Positions 16,635 to 24,062 of a stretch of 40,010 nt of DNA are shown one piece after another. Origin of the DNA: Pseudomonas turukhanskensis (GTDB lineage Bacteria; Pseudomonadota; Gammaproteobacteria; Pseudomonadales; Pseudomonadaceae); NCBI RefSeq assembly GCF_027922365.1, contig NZ_BSFN01000029.1, positions 1 to 40,010 of the forward strand, given 5' to 3'. Position numbers and translations under genes: made by a program. Numbering within the stretch: position 1 is the stretch's first letter; every line of letters starts with the position of its first letter. Below the pieces are notes generated by a model, which saw only the letters and a program-made list of their open reading frames with translations, was not told the DNA's origin and made no database searches.

Positions 16635-16650
16635 TACGTCATCCAACGTA
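16635..16650. promoter_or_regulatory. candidate operator site 3 (TACGTCATCCAACGTA) upstream of fmdA
   Basis: Same TACGTCA left heptamer and ACGTA right end as the urtA sites, in 7-2-7 spacing. It ends 89 bp before the fmdA start, almost the same distance as site 2 from urtA, which suggests fmdA has its own promoter under the same regulator. Confidence 0.55.
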
Positions 16651-16739
16651 TTTATCCATTTGCCCAGCCGAACAAGACTAGCTCCGTACCCCGGCGCACC
16701 TCTGCGCTTACCTCACAACAAGGTCCCAGGAGCTTTGTC

Positions 16740-17969
16740 ATGACCGATACGCTGATCAAGGTCGACCTCAACCAGGCCGCCACCGAAAACGAGCAGATCC
16801 ACAACCGCTGGCACCCAGATATTCCAATGGCCTGCTGGGTGAAGCCGGGGGACGATTTCATCCTGGAAACCTATGACTGGACCGCCGGCGCCATCAAGAA
16901 CAACGACGATGCCAGCGATGTGCGCGATGTCGACCTGACCACCGTGCATTACCTCTCGGGGCCGGTGGGTGTGCATGGCGCCGAGCCCGGCGACTTGCTG
17001 GTGGTGGACCTCTTGGATATCGGCGCCAAGCCCGATTCGCTGTGGGGCTTCAACGGCTTTTTCTCCAAGCAGAACGGCGGCGGTTTTCTCACCGACTATT
17101 TCCCCGAGGCGCAAAAGTCGATCTGGGATTTCAAAGGCATGTTCACCAGCTCCCGGCACATTCCCGGGGTCAACTTCGCCGGCCTGATTCACCCCGGTCT
17201 CATCGGCTGCCTGCCGGACCACAAGATGCTCGCCGACTGGAACAAGCGCGAGCAGGAACTGATCGACACCAACCCCACCCGCGTCCCACCGCTGGCCAAC
17301 GCACCGATGGCCCCTACCGCGCACATGGGCAAGATGAAAGGCGAGGCGCGCGACCTCGCCGCGCTGACCGGCGCGCGCACCGTGCCGCCCCGTGAGCATG
17401 GCGGTAACTGCGATATCAAAGACCTGTCGCGCGGCTCGAAAATCTTTTTCCCGGTGTATGTCGATGGCGCCGGTCTGTCGGTGGGCGACCTGCACTTCAG
17501 CCAGGGCGATGGCGAAATCACCTTCTGCGGCGCCATCGAAATGGCCGGCTGGGTGCATATGAAAGTCGAGCTGATCAAAGGCGGCATGGCCAAGTACGGC
17601 ATCAAGAACCCGATCTTCAAACCCAGCCCGATTGTGCCGACCTACAACAACTACCTGATCTTCGAAGGCATCTCGGTGGACGATGCCGGCAAGCAGCACT
17701 ACCTGGACGTCAACCTGGCGTACAAGCAGGCCTGCCTGAACGCCATCAACTATTTGACCAAATTCGGCTACTCGCCGGCCCAGGGCTATTCGCTGCTCGG
17801 TTCTGCGCCGGTGCAGGGGCATATCAGCGGCGTGGTGGATATCCCCAACGCGTGCGCCACCTTGTGGCTGCCGACCGAAATCTTTGAATTCGATATCAAC
17901 CCGAATGCTTCCGGCCCTACCAAGTACCTCGATGGCAGCATCGACTTACCTAAAGCGCCGGACAAATGA
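16740..17969 (+). CDS. fmdA: formamidase FmdA (acetamidase/formamidase family)
   Basis: Hydrolyses formamide (and other short amides) to formate and ammonia in the cytoplasm. At 409 aa it has the length of FmdA of Methylophilus methylotrophus (about 407 aa). Family landmarks are HNRWHPDIPMACWVKPGDDF, TVHYLSGPVGVHGAEPGDLLVV, the glycine-rich FNGFFSKQNGGGFLTDYFPEA, VPPREHGGNCDIKDL and LHFSQGDGEITFCGAIEM. The start at 16740 has AGGAG 8 nt upstream; an open frame back to 16503 is intergenic. It lies directly after the transporter genes and before fmdB, so imported amide is turned into ammonia here. A TACGT-N6-ACGTA site lies in its promoter region. Confidence 0.96.
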   Translation: MTDTLIKVDLNQAATENEQIHNRWHPDIPMACWVKPGDDFILETYDWTAGAIKNNDDASDVRDVDLTTVHYLSGPVGVHGAEPGDLLVVDLLDIGAKPDSLWGFNGFFSKQNGGGFLTDYFPEAQKSIWDFKGMFTSSRHIPGVNFAGLIHPGLIGCLPDHKMLADWNKREQELIDTNPTRVPPLANAPMAPTAHMGKMKGEARDLAALTGARTVPPREHGGNCDIKDLSRGSKIFFPVYVDGAGLSVGDLHFSQGDGEITFCGAIEMAGWVHMKVELIKGGMAKYGIKNPIFKPSPIVPTYNNYLIFEGISVDDAGKQHYLDVNLAYKQACLNAINYLTKFGYSPAQGYSLLGSAPVQGHISGVVDIPNACATLWLPTEIFEFDINPNASGPTKYLDGSIDLPKAPDK

Positions 17970-18044
17970 GTTTCGTCACCTGGGCGATGCCGGGGCCGGG
18001 CGGCGTTGGCATGGCCCAGGTGATGGAACCTCGATGATGATCCC

Positions 18045-18109
18045 CGTAGGAGCGAGCTTGCTCGCGAAGCTTTTGATTCGAGAACTTCGCGAGCAAGCTC
18101 GCTCCTACG
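18045..18109. repeat. perfect 25-bp REP palindrome between fmdA and fmdB
   Basis: Arms 18045-18069 and 18085-18109 (CGTAGGAGCGAGCTTGCTCG...) are perfect inverted copies with a 15-nt spacer. Each arm also folds on itself (GCGAGCTTGCTCGC). This is the classic Pseudomonas REP sequence; a relative is at 39740-39822. Confidence 0.92.
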
Positions 18110-18136
18110 ACGGCCGTGATGCCAGGAGGAACACCT

Positions 18137-18484
18137 ATGCCCATCTACGAATACGACTGCGCCGCTTGCGGCGACTTCACAATGCTGCGGCCGATGGCCG
18201 ACCGCGACGAACCCTGCCATTGCCCGGCCTGCGGCAGCACCAGCAAGCGGGTAATTCTTTCGGCGCCGTGTCTGTCCACCATGGCCGGCAGCCAGCGCCG
18301 CGCCCATGCCGCCAACGAGCGCAGCGCCCACGCGCCGCAAACGCTGGATGAGTACAAGCAGGCGCGCAAACACCCGGCCGGTTGCGGCTGCTGCAGCGCC
18401 AACAAACCACTGGCGCCCACCAAGGCCAATCCGCACGCCATGAAAGGCAAACCGGCCGGGCGGCCGTGGATGATCAGCCACTGA
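18137..18484 (+). CDS. fmdB: FmdB-family zinc-ribbon protein
   Basis: A 115-aa protein with an N-terminal FmdB zinc ribbon: CAAC at residues 8-11 and CPAC at 29-32. A low-complexity tail follows with a second Cys cluster (GCGCCS) near residue 90. In Methylophilus FmdB was proposed to regulate the formamidase genes; the biochemical role is unsettled. The ATG at 18137 follows a strong AGGAGGA. The REP palindrome separates it from fmdA, so it may be expressed at a different level. Confidence 0.92.
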   Translation: MPIYEYDCAACGDFTMLRPMADRDEPCHCPACGSTSKRVILSAPCLSTMAGSQRRAHAANERSAHAPQTLDEYKQARKHPAGCGCCSANKPLAPTKANPHAMKGKPAGRPWMISH

Positions 18485-18491
18485 TTCGGTA

Positions 18492-18509
18492 GTGGCGGCG
18501 CACCGCCAC
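18492..18509. terminator. hairpin after fmdB, possible weak terminator
   Basis: A 7-bp stem GTGGCGG / CCGCCAC with a 4-nt loop, 8 bp after the fmdB stop. It is GC-rich but lacks a T-run. Confidence 0.35.
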
Positions 18510-18606
18510 ACCATCGCCGCAGACGGCGTATTTTCGCCATCTGGAGGCCATTACAAGGGCGCGAAAGGCTCTGGAAAGGCCGTAGAAAGGGATTGGAGTC
18601 TAAGCT

Positions 18607-18672
18607 AACAACGGTACGTGTCTTGCTAAGGTATAAGTAATTGCTGATACCATCTATAAAAAAACCGTTGTT
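18607..18672. promoter_or_regulatory. nested inverted repeat in the leader of the oxaloacetate decarboxylase gene
   Basis: AACAACGGT (18607-18615) and ACCGTTGTT (18664-18672) are perfect inverted arms. Inside them GGTAT (18630-18634) and ATACC (18647-18651) form a second pair. The AT-rich interior likely holds the promoter. The distal arm ends 12 bp before the start codon, so the hairpin could act on the RNA or be a protein site. Confidence 0.45.
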
Positions 18673-18683
18673 GGAAACTCCCC

Positions 18684-19547
18684 ATGCCCAGAGCCTCTCA
18701 CCATGCGCTGCGTGGCACCTTCCGTGCCTTGCTGTCCTCCGAATTCTGTTACCACACCGCCTCGGTCTTCGACCCGATGTCCGCCCGCATTGCCGGCGAC
18801 CTGGGATTTGAGGTCGGCATTCTCGGTGGCTCTGTCGCCTCCTTGCAGGTGCTGGCCGCTCCGGATTTTGCGCTGATCACCCTCAGCGAATTCGTCGAGC
18901 AGGCCACCCGCATCGGCCGCGTCGCCAACCTGCCGGTCATCGCCGATGCCGATCACGGCTACGGCAACGCACTCAATGTGATGCGCACCGTCAAGGAACT
19001 CGAGCGTGCCGGCGTGGCTGCATTGACCCTGGAAGACACCCTGCTGCCCGCGCAATTCGGGCGCAAATCCACCGACCTGATTCCGGTGGAAGAGGGCGTC
19101 GGCAAAATTCGCGCGGCCCTCGAAGCGCGCGTGGATGCGCAACTGGCGATCATTGCCCGCACCAACGCCGGCGTGCTGCCGGTGGACGAAGTGATCACCC
19201 GTACCGTGGCCTACCAGAGCGCCGGTGCCGATGGCATCTGCATGGTCGGCATCACCGACTTCGAACACCTGGAGCAGATCGCCCAGCACCTCAGCGTACC
19301 GATCATGCTGGTGACCTACGGCAACCCGTCGCTGCGTGACGATGCCCGCCTGGCCAGCTTGGGCGTGCGCATTGTGGTGGACGGTCACGCCGCCTACTTC
19401 GCCGCGATCAAAGCCACCTACGACTGCCTGCGTGAACAGCGCCAGGTGGTGGCCAGCGACCTCAGTGCCTCGGAGCTGTCGCACAAGTACACCCATCCCG
19501 AGGACTACCTGCTCTGGGCCAAAGAGTTTATGGAAGTGAAGGAATAA
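18684..19547 (+). CDS. oxaloacetate decarboxylase (PEP mutase/isocitrate lyase superfamily, PA4872 type)
   Basis: Decarboxylates oxaloacetate to pyruvate and CO2 with Mg2+. At 287 aa it has the same length as P. aeruginosa PA4872, the characterised member. Metal-site residues lie in IADADHGYGNALNV (Asp88, Asp90) and LEDTLLP (Glu117, Asp118). His235 (VVDGHAAYF) falls exactly at the position of the catalytic-site His of PA4872. The lid motif of isocitrate lyases (KKCGH) is absent, as expected for this branch. It is followed 99 bp later by the DksA-like gene. Confidence 0.93.
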   Translation: MPRASHHALRGTFRALLSSEFCYHTASVFDPMSARIAGDLGFEVGILGGSVASLQVLAAPDFALITLSEFVEQATRIGRVANLPVIADADHGYGNALNVMRTVKELERAGVAALTLEDTLLPAQFGRKSTDLIPVEEGVGKIRAALEARVDAQLAIIARTNAGVLPVDEVITRTVAYQSAGADGICMVGITDFEHLEQIAQHLSVPIMLVTYGNPSLRDDARLASLGVRIVVDGHAAYFAAIKATYDCLREQRQVVASDLSASELSHKYTHPEDYLLWAKEFMEVKE

Positions 19548-19646
19548 CCCCGACCGTTCATACCCCCGCCCCTTGCCCGCGCTTGTAAAAAGCCGCCCGC
19601 GCGCCCATATCTGTACCCAACGCAATAGCTAACCGGGAGACAGACC

Positions 19647-19913
19647 ATGGCCGGCGGTTGGGCAAGTGACGGAGCCGTACAAGAGCAGATCGACAGCAGC
19701 ATCGAGGACGCCATCGCGCGGGCCCGCAGCCAGCTGCCCAAAGGCGAAAGCCTGAAACACTGCGAAGAATGCGACGCCGCCATTCCCGAAGCGCGGCGCC
19801 AGGCCATTCCAGGCGTGCGCCTGTGCGTCACTTGTCAGGCTGAACATGACAAGGAAAATGCCGCCAGCGCCGGGTACAACCGCCGTGGCAGTAAAGACAG
19901 CCAGTTACGCTAA
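19647..19913 (+). CDS. TraR/DksA-family C4 zinc-finger protein (short, YbiI-like)
   Basis: An 88-aa protein with the DksA C-terminal zinc finger: CEEC at residues 36-39 and CVTC at 57-60, with the conserved PEARRQAIPGVRLC between. The long coiled coil of DksA is missing; only a short helical segment precedes the finger. Small members of this family may bind RNA polymerase, but their role is not settled. The ATG at 19647 has GGGAGA upstream. Confidence 0.9.
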   Translation: MAGGWASDGAVQEQIDSSIEDAIARARSQLPKGESLKHCEECDAAIPEARRQAIPGVRLCVTCQAEHDKENAASAGYNRRGSKDSQLR

Positions 19914-19926
19914 GCCCCACACATTT

Positions 19927-20047
19927 GAAAACGTAGCGAGCGAAGGGAAAGCAAGGCGAAAGTCGATGAAAAAAGCGGAGTTGGCTGCAGCCAATGAGCA
20001 TTTTTGAATCGGCTTTCAACGCCGCTTAACCGAGCGCAGTAGTTTTC
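19927..20047. repeat. 121-bp intergenic element with GAAAAC...GTTTTC ends
   Basis: Starts with GAAAACGTAGCGAGCGAAGG and ends with CGAGCGCAGTAGTTTTC, which are imperfect inverted ends. The inside contains AAAGCGGAGTT and CAATGAGCATTTTTGAATCGG. I recall very similar intergenic elements in other pseudomonads, so it is probably an interspersed MITE-like repeat or structured RNA; only one copy is in the window. It lies just before the cbpA ribosome binding site. Confidence 0.5.
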
Positions 20048-20057
20048 AGGAGACTCG

Positions 20058-20981
20058 ATGGACTTCAAGGATTACTACAAGATTTTAGGGGTGGAACCCA
20101 CCGCCGACGAAAAGGCGATCAAGGCTGCCTACCGCAAGCTTGCGCGCAAATACCACCCTGACGTGAGCAAGGAAAAAGACGCCGAGGTGCACTTCAAGGA
20201 AGTGGCCGAGGCCTACGAGGTGCTCAAAGATACGGAAAAGCGCGCCGAGTTCGATGACCTGCGCAAATACGGCCAGCACGGCCGCCCGTTCGAGCACCCA
20301 CGCGGTCGCCAGCCGGGCGCTGGTGCCTTTACCGATGCCTATGGCGGCGATTACTCGGACTTCTTCGAATCGATCTTCCGCCGTGGCGGTGGCGCCGAAG
20401 AAGCCCGTAACCGCGCACGCAAAGGCCAGGATGTAGAAATGGACCTGCCGGTGTTTCTTGAAGAAACCCTGGACGGCGAGGCGAAGAAAATCTCCTTCCA
20501 GTTGCCCGGTGCCATGGGCCAGCCTGCACAGAGCAAAAGCCTCAACGTAAAAATTCCGCAGGGCGTGGTCGACGGCGAACGCATTCGCCTCAAAGGCCAG
20601 GGCGGCCCCGGTTTGGGCGGTGGTCCGGCAGGAGATCTTTACTTAAATATCCGCTTTGCGCCGCACCCGCTTTTTGATGTGCAAGGCAGCGACCTGGTGC
20701 TTACCGTGCCCCTGGCACCGTGGGAAGCAGCGCTGGGCGCCAAGGTTGAAGCGCCGACCCTCAATGGCCGCATTACCCTGACCATTCCGGCTAATAGCCA
20801 GAGCGGCCAGCGCCTGCGCATCAAAGGTCGCGGCCTGGGTAACAAGAACGGCGAGCGTGGCGACCTGTATGCGCAACTGAAGGTCGTGATGCCCAAAACC
20901 ACCAGCGACGATGCGCGCAAACTCTGGGAGAAACTGGCGCAGAAGGTCGACTTCGATCCCCGCAGCGAATGGAGCAAATGA
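20058..20981 (+). CDS. cbpA: CbpA, DnaJ-like co-chaperone
   Basis: A 307-aa J-domain co-chaperone of DnaK that also binds curved DNA. The J domain at residues 4-70 has the HPD motif (KYHPDVSKE) that stimulates DnaK ATPase. A G/F-poor linker follows (about 75-135). Two DnaJ C-terminal beta domains (about 140-295) have VKIPQGVVDGERIRLKGQGGPG, GDLYLNIRFAPHPLF and RLRIKGRGLG. There is no zinc-finger region, which separates it from DnaJ. The stop overlaps the reading frame of cbpM, its dedicated inhibitor. Confidence 0.95.
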   Translation: MDFKDYYKILGVEPTADEKAIKAAYRKLARKYHPDVSKEKDAEVHFKEVAEAYEVLKDTEKRAEFDDLRKYGQHGRPFEHPRGRQPGAGAFTDAYGGDYSDFFESIFRRGGGAEEARNRARKGQDVEMDLPVFLEETLDGEAKKISFQLPGAMGQPAQSKSLNVKIPQGVVDGERIRLKGQGGPGLGGGPAGDLYLNIRFAPHPLFDVQGSDLVLTVPLAPWEAALGAKVEAPTLNGRITLTIPANSQSGQRLRIKGRGLGNKNGERGDLYAQLKVVMPKTTSDDARKLWEKLAQKVDFDPRSEWSK

Positions 20982-20983
20982 CA

Positions 20984-21277
20984 ATGAGCGTCCCATTAGG
21001 CATGCAAGAGCTTTGTCAGACCGTGGCGATTCCCGCCGCCTTGCTGATTGAAATTGTCGAGCACGGCATTATCGACCCATCCGGGCGCGGCCCCGACACC
21101 TGGCAGTTCGACCAACAGGCGTTGATCACCTGCCGACGTGCCGCGCGGTTGCAGCGTGAGTTGGAAATGGAATGGTCGGGCATCGCCCTGGCACTGCAAC
21201 TGCTCGATGACCTGGAGCAGGTGCGCCGCGAAAACCGCCAGCTTAAAAGCCAGCTGGGGCGGTTTCGCAGCGAGTGA
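20984..21277 (+). CDS. cbpM: CbpM, modulator of CbpA
   Basis: A 97-aa MerR-like helical protein that binds the CbpA J domain and inhibits it. Landmarks are LCQTVAIPAALLIEIVEHGIIDPSGRG, the MerR-like first helix pair, then WQFDQQALITCRRAARLQRELEMEWSGIALALQLLDDLEQ. I chose the ATG at 20984, which has GGAG at a 9-nt spacing; the ATG at 20978 overlaps the cbpA stop but is only 3 nt from that GGAG. It is co-transcribed and probably translationally coupled with cbpA. Confidence 0.93.
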   Translation: MSVPLGMQELCQTVAIPAALLIEIVEHGIIDPSGRGPDTWQFDQQALITCRRAARLQRELEMEWSGIALALQLLDDLEQVRRENRQLKSQLGRFRSE

Positions 21278-21286
21278 CCGGGCGCC

Positions 21287-22006
21287 TCAGAACAGCGAGC
21301 GCTCGGCCTTGAACATCACATAGTCCTCGCAGTAACCGTTGTGCCCGGAATAGGCCACACACTGCGAACCGCTCAGGCTTGAACCGCTGTACGACAGGTT
21401 CAGGTCGATGCCGGCCCAGGGGCGCGACAGGTTCAGCGACCAGTCATTGAACATGCGCACCGAGCGAACATCGTCGTAGCTGACCGCATCGTCCAGCGCA
21501 TGGTTGGCGTACTTCATCGATACATTCATCTTCACCGGCGCCAGGGCCAGGCTCATCAGCAAGGTGCTGTCGGTGCGCCCGGGTGCCTGGCTGAAGGCGG
21601 CCCCAAAGCGGCTGTCGAGCAGGGTCAAGCCTGCGTAGTACTCGTTGCTGTCGTTGGCGCTAAAGCCTGGGTGGCTGTAGCGGATCAGGCCCATTTCGTA
21701 ACCGAAGCGGTTGTTGAACGGGCGCTTGAAGCCGCTGTAGGAGTCCAGCTCCAACTGGCTGTCGCGGGCGATGCCCATGCTCGGCGACCACTGCCCTAGG
21801 TACCAGCCGCTGTCGTGGGTGAGGTCCAGACCGCCTTGAAAGGTGCCGCTCTGAGACGGCTGCACCAGCCCCTGGGCCATGCTGCGGGTGGGGGTCGTGC
21901 CCAGTTGCAGGTCATAGTCGCCCAGTTCGCGTTGCAGTACCTGGCCCTGGGCGGCGGCGCAGGCAAAAACGGTTACGGCCAGCAGGCTGGCCTTCAGGTT
22001 GTTCAT
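21287..22006 (-). CDS. TorF-family putative porin (outer-membrane beta-barrel)
   Basis: A 239-aa exported protein with a signal peptide (NNLKASLLAVTVFACAAAQGQ). The mature part has alternating beta-strand pattern with aromatic girdle residues and a C-terminal Phe (AERSLF), typical of outer-membrane barrels. The segments LTHDSGWYLGQWSP, GYEMGLIRYSH and NEYYAGLT match the Gcw_chp/TorF family. The ATG at 22006 has GGAG upstream. It converges on cbpM with only 9 bp between. The substrate is unknown. Confidence 0.8.
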   Translation of the reverse strand: MNNLKASLLAVTVFACAAAQGQVLQRELGDYDLQLGTTPTRSMAQGLVQPSQSGTFQGGLDLTHDSGWYLGQWSPSMGIARDSQLELDSYSGFKRPFNNRFGYEMGLIRYSHPGFSANDSNEYYAGLTLLDSRFGAAFSQAPGRTDSTLLMSLALAPVKMNVSMKYANHALDDAVSYDDVRSVRMFNDWSLNLSRPWAGIDLNLSYSGSSLSGSQCVAYSGHNGYCEDYVMFKAERSLF

Positions 22007-22411
22007 CACTTGCACTCCAGTTGTCGAGGAGTGGCGTGCACGCTGGCAGGGGCGCTCGGCCAGTTGTGGCCACAGCGGTTGGCGCGCCGTGGCGACGTGT
22101 TTTCTCAGCCCGGGTCGACCCTCTTTCGGGGCGTTTGACGGCGCTTGACCGCGAGCTAGAGCGGTCCGACTTTACCCCCATGAATTTTTCAAGGGCCGCC
22201 ATTCGTCGATAGCGGCGAAAAAAACGACGGGCTGTCAAAAAGGCCACCACTGGCGCGCAAAGGCGCTGGCTAGACGCTATTAACACGCTAGTAGGACTTG
22301 TAAGCGCCTTCGTGCCTCGGCACGATACTTGCCAAGCTAACGATCCGATTTAACGATCCAACTTTTACGATCCGACTTTTACGATCTAAGACGCCTTGTT
22401 CTGGAGCGGTA
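22007..22411. other. 405-bp divergent region between the porin and AEC transporter genes
   Basis: Non-coding. The minus strand carries TTGACA (22239-22244), a possible -35, and then a leader of more than 200 nt with the small stem GACCGC...GCGGTC, so the porin mRNA may have a long untranslated leader. The side next to the AEC gene holds the four-fold ACGATCC repeat. No ORF with coding character is seen. Confidence 0.5.
22339..22390. repeat. four tandem 13-14 bp repeats (ACGATCC) before the AEC transporter
   Basis: ACGATCCGATTT-like units begin at 22340, 22353, 22367 and 22381 (spacing 13, 14, 14 bp); the last is shortened to ACGATCTAAG. They end 22 bp before the start codon and may be regulator binding sites or the product of replication slippage. 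Confidence 0.75.
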
Positions 22412-23314
22412 ATGTTTTCCCAGATTCTTTCCACGCTGCTGCCGGTATTTCTGATTACCGGCTGCGGCGCGCTATACGGCCATTTCCGCAAGCCGGACAT
22501 GCGCGGCCTCAACACCCTGAACATGGAATTGCTGGTGCCGCTGCTGATCTTTGCCGTACTGGCCGACAGCAAGGCGGCGCTGCAGGATTACGCCAGCCTG
22601 GCGATGGCCGGCGCGGTAGTGGTGCTTGGTTCCGGCCTGCTGCTCTGGCCCGTGACGCGCGTGCTCAAGCTCGACTGGCGGACCTTTTTGCCGCCGATGA
22701 TGTTCAACAACACCGGCAATATGGGCCTGCCGCTGATGGTGCTGGCGTTTGGCGAGAAGGCGCTGCCGGCGGCGGTGGTGCTGTTTATCGTTGAGATGCT
22801 GCTGCACTTTACCGTGGGCCTGCGCATGCTCGACCCGGCCACGCCGCTGTGGCGCCTGTACCGCATCCCCGTGGTGCTCGCCACGGTTGCCGGGCTGGCG
22901 CTCAACCTCACCGGGCTACACCTGCCGCACTGGTTTCTGGAATCGGCCAATATGCTGGGCACCACCTGCGTGCCGCTGATGCTGTTTGCCTTGGGCGTGC
23001 GCATGCTCGATGTGGATTTCAGCGCCTGGAAAGTCGGCCTGCTAGGCGCCGTGGCGTGCCCGGCCAGCGGCCTGATTCTGGCCTGGCCGCTCATTCAACT
23101 GTTCGACCTGCAAGGCCTGCAACTGGCCTGCCTGTGGGTATTCGCCGCGCTGCCGCCGGCGGTGCTCAACTACATGTTGGCCGAGCAATACAAACGCGCA
23201 CCGCACACCGTGGCGTCCCTGGTGCTGATTGGCAACCTGGGTAGCGCGGCGGTGATGCCGGTGGTGTTGGGGCTGTTGTTTTCGGCGGGGTATGGCGCGC
23301 CCGTGGCGGGATAG
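22412..23314 (+). CDS. AEC-family transporter (auxin efflux carrier type)
   Basis: A 300-aa inner-membrane carrier with about ten helices in two inverted five-helix halves. Family features are the N-terminal LPVFLITGCGALYG, NNTGNMGLPL (the broken helix with conserved Asn and Pro) and LGVRMLD before the second half. Bacterial AEC proteins carry malate, malonate or amino acids and similar solutes; the substrate here is unknown. The ATG at 22412 has TGGAG upstream. A 31-bp hairpin follows 20 bp after the stop. Confidence 0.92.
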   Translation: MFSQILSTLLPVFLITGCGALYGHFRKPDMRGLNTLNMELLVPLLIFAVLADSKAALQDYASLAMAGAVVVLGSGLLLWPVTRVLKLDWRTFLPPMMFNNTGNMGLPLMVLAFGEKALPAAVVLFIVEMLLHFTVGLRMLDPATPLWRLYRIPVVLATVAGLALNLTGLHLPHWFLESANMLGTTCVPLMLFALGVRMLDVDFSAWKVGLLGAVACPASGLILAWPLIQLFDLQGLQLACLWVFAALPPAVLNYMLAEQYKRAPHTVASLVLIGNLGSAAVMPVVLGLLFSAGYGAPVAG

Positions 23315-23334
23315 TACGTGCCTCGAGCGTGCTT

Positions 23335-23404
23335 GTTGGGCTTCGCTTTGCTCAACCCAACCTACGGTCGAGTGTAGGTTGGGTTGAGCGAAGCGAAGCC
23401 CAAC
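23335..23404. repeat. 31-bp hairpin repeat upstream of the RAYT gene
   Basis: Arms 23335-23365 and 23374-23404 (GTTGGGCTTCGCTT...) pair over 31 bp with a single mismatch (G.T compatible) and an 8-nt loop. It is the kind of REP pair usually found next to RAYT genes and is the best candidate for this RAYT's own target sequence. Confidence 0.93.
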
Positions 23405-23531
23405 GTACGTGGCCGCATAGGGCGAGCAACAAGCCACCAATCATTCCGAGACTTCTGATACCTCAACGTCCCCCGGAAAAATTGTCGTTCTCATACACTC
23501 GCGCCTATCACGCTCACCAAGGAAGGTGGTT

Positions 23532-24026
23532 ATGCGCTATCGCCGCGCCTGGGTGCCAGGCGGCACCTACTTCTTCACGCTTGCTCTACACAACCGCTCC
23601 CAAACGCTGCTTACCGACCATATCGACCTGCTGCGCAACGTGATGCACCAGGTTCGCGAACGCCATCCATTCGAAACGCTGGCCGCAGTGGTATTGCCCG
23701 ATCATCTGCACTGCGTCTGGCAATTGCCCGATGGTGATTACGACTTCGCCACTCGTTGGGCGCTTATCAAGGCTGCGTTTTCTCGTCAGCTTCCCCGCGC
23801 AGAACCCATTTCTTTGTCCCGTAACCTCAAGCGCGAGCGGGGGATTTGGCAGCGTCGTTACTGGGAGCATTGCATACGTGAGCAGGAAGACCTTGAACGC
23901 CATATCGATTACATCCACTTCAATCCGGTCAAGCATGGACATGCAGACCGAGCGAGTGAATGGCCGTATTCGTCGATCCATCGGTATATCCGGCAGGGGC
24001 TGATTGCGGAGGATTGGGCGGGATAG
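23532..24026 (+). mobile_element. REP-associated tyrosine transposase (RAYT, Y1_Tnp family)
   Basis: A 164-aa single-domain HUH/Y1 nuclease-like protein. It has the metal-binding HUH motif at residues 58-60 (LPDHLHCVWQLP) and the catalytic Tyr127 in the family motif YIHFNPVKHG. The second family block is IWQRRYWEHCIR. RAYTs are related to IS200/IS605 transposases, are usually single-copy, and are thought to move or maintain REP sequences. The ATG at 23532 has GGAAGG 6 nt upstream; a GTG at 23526 would add two residues. It looks intact. The 31-bp hairpin lies 127 bp upstream; no matching copy is seen downstream. Confidence 0.95.
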
Positions 24027-24062
24027 AGCACGTGCGTCGAGAGTTTCCGAGCGCAAAAGGCG

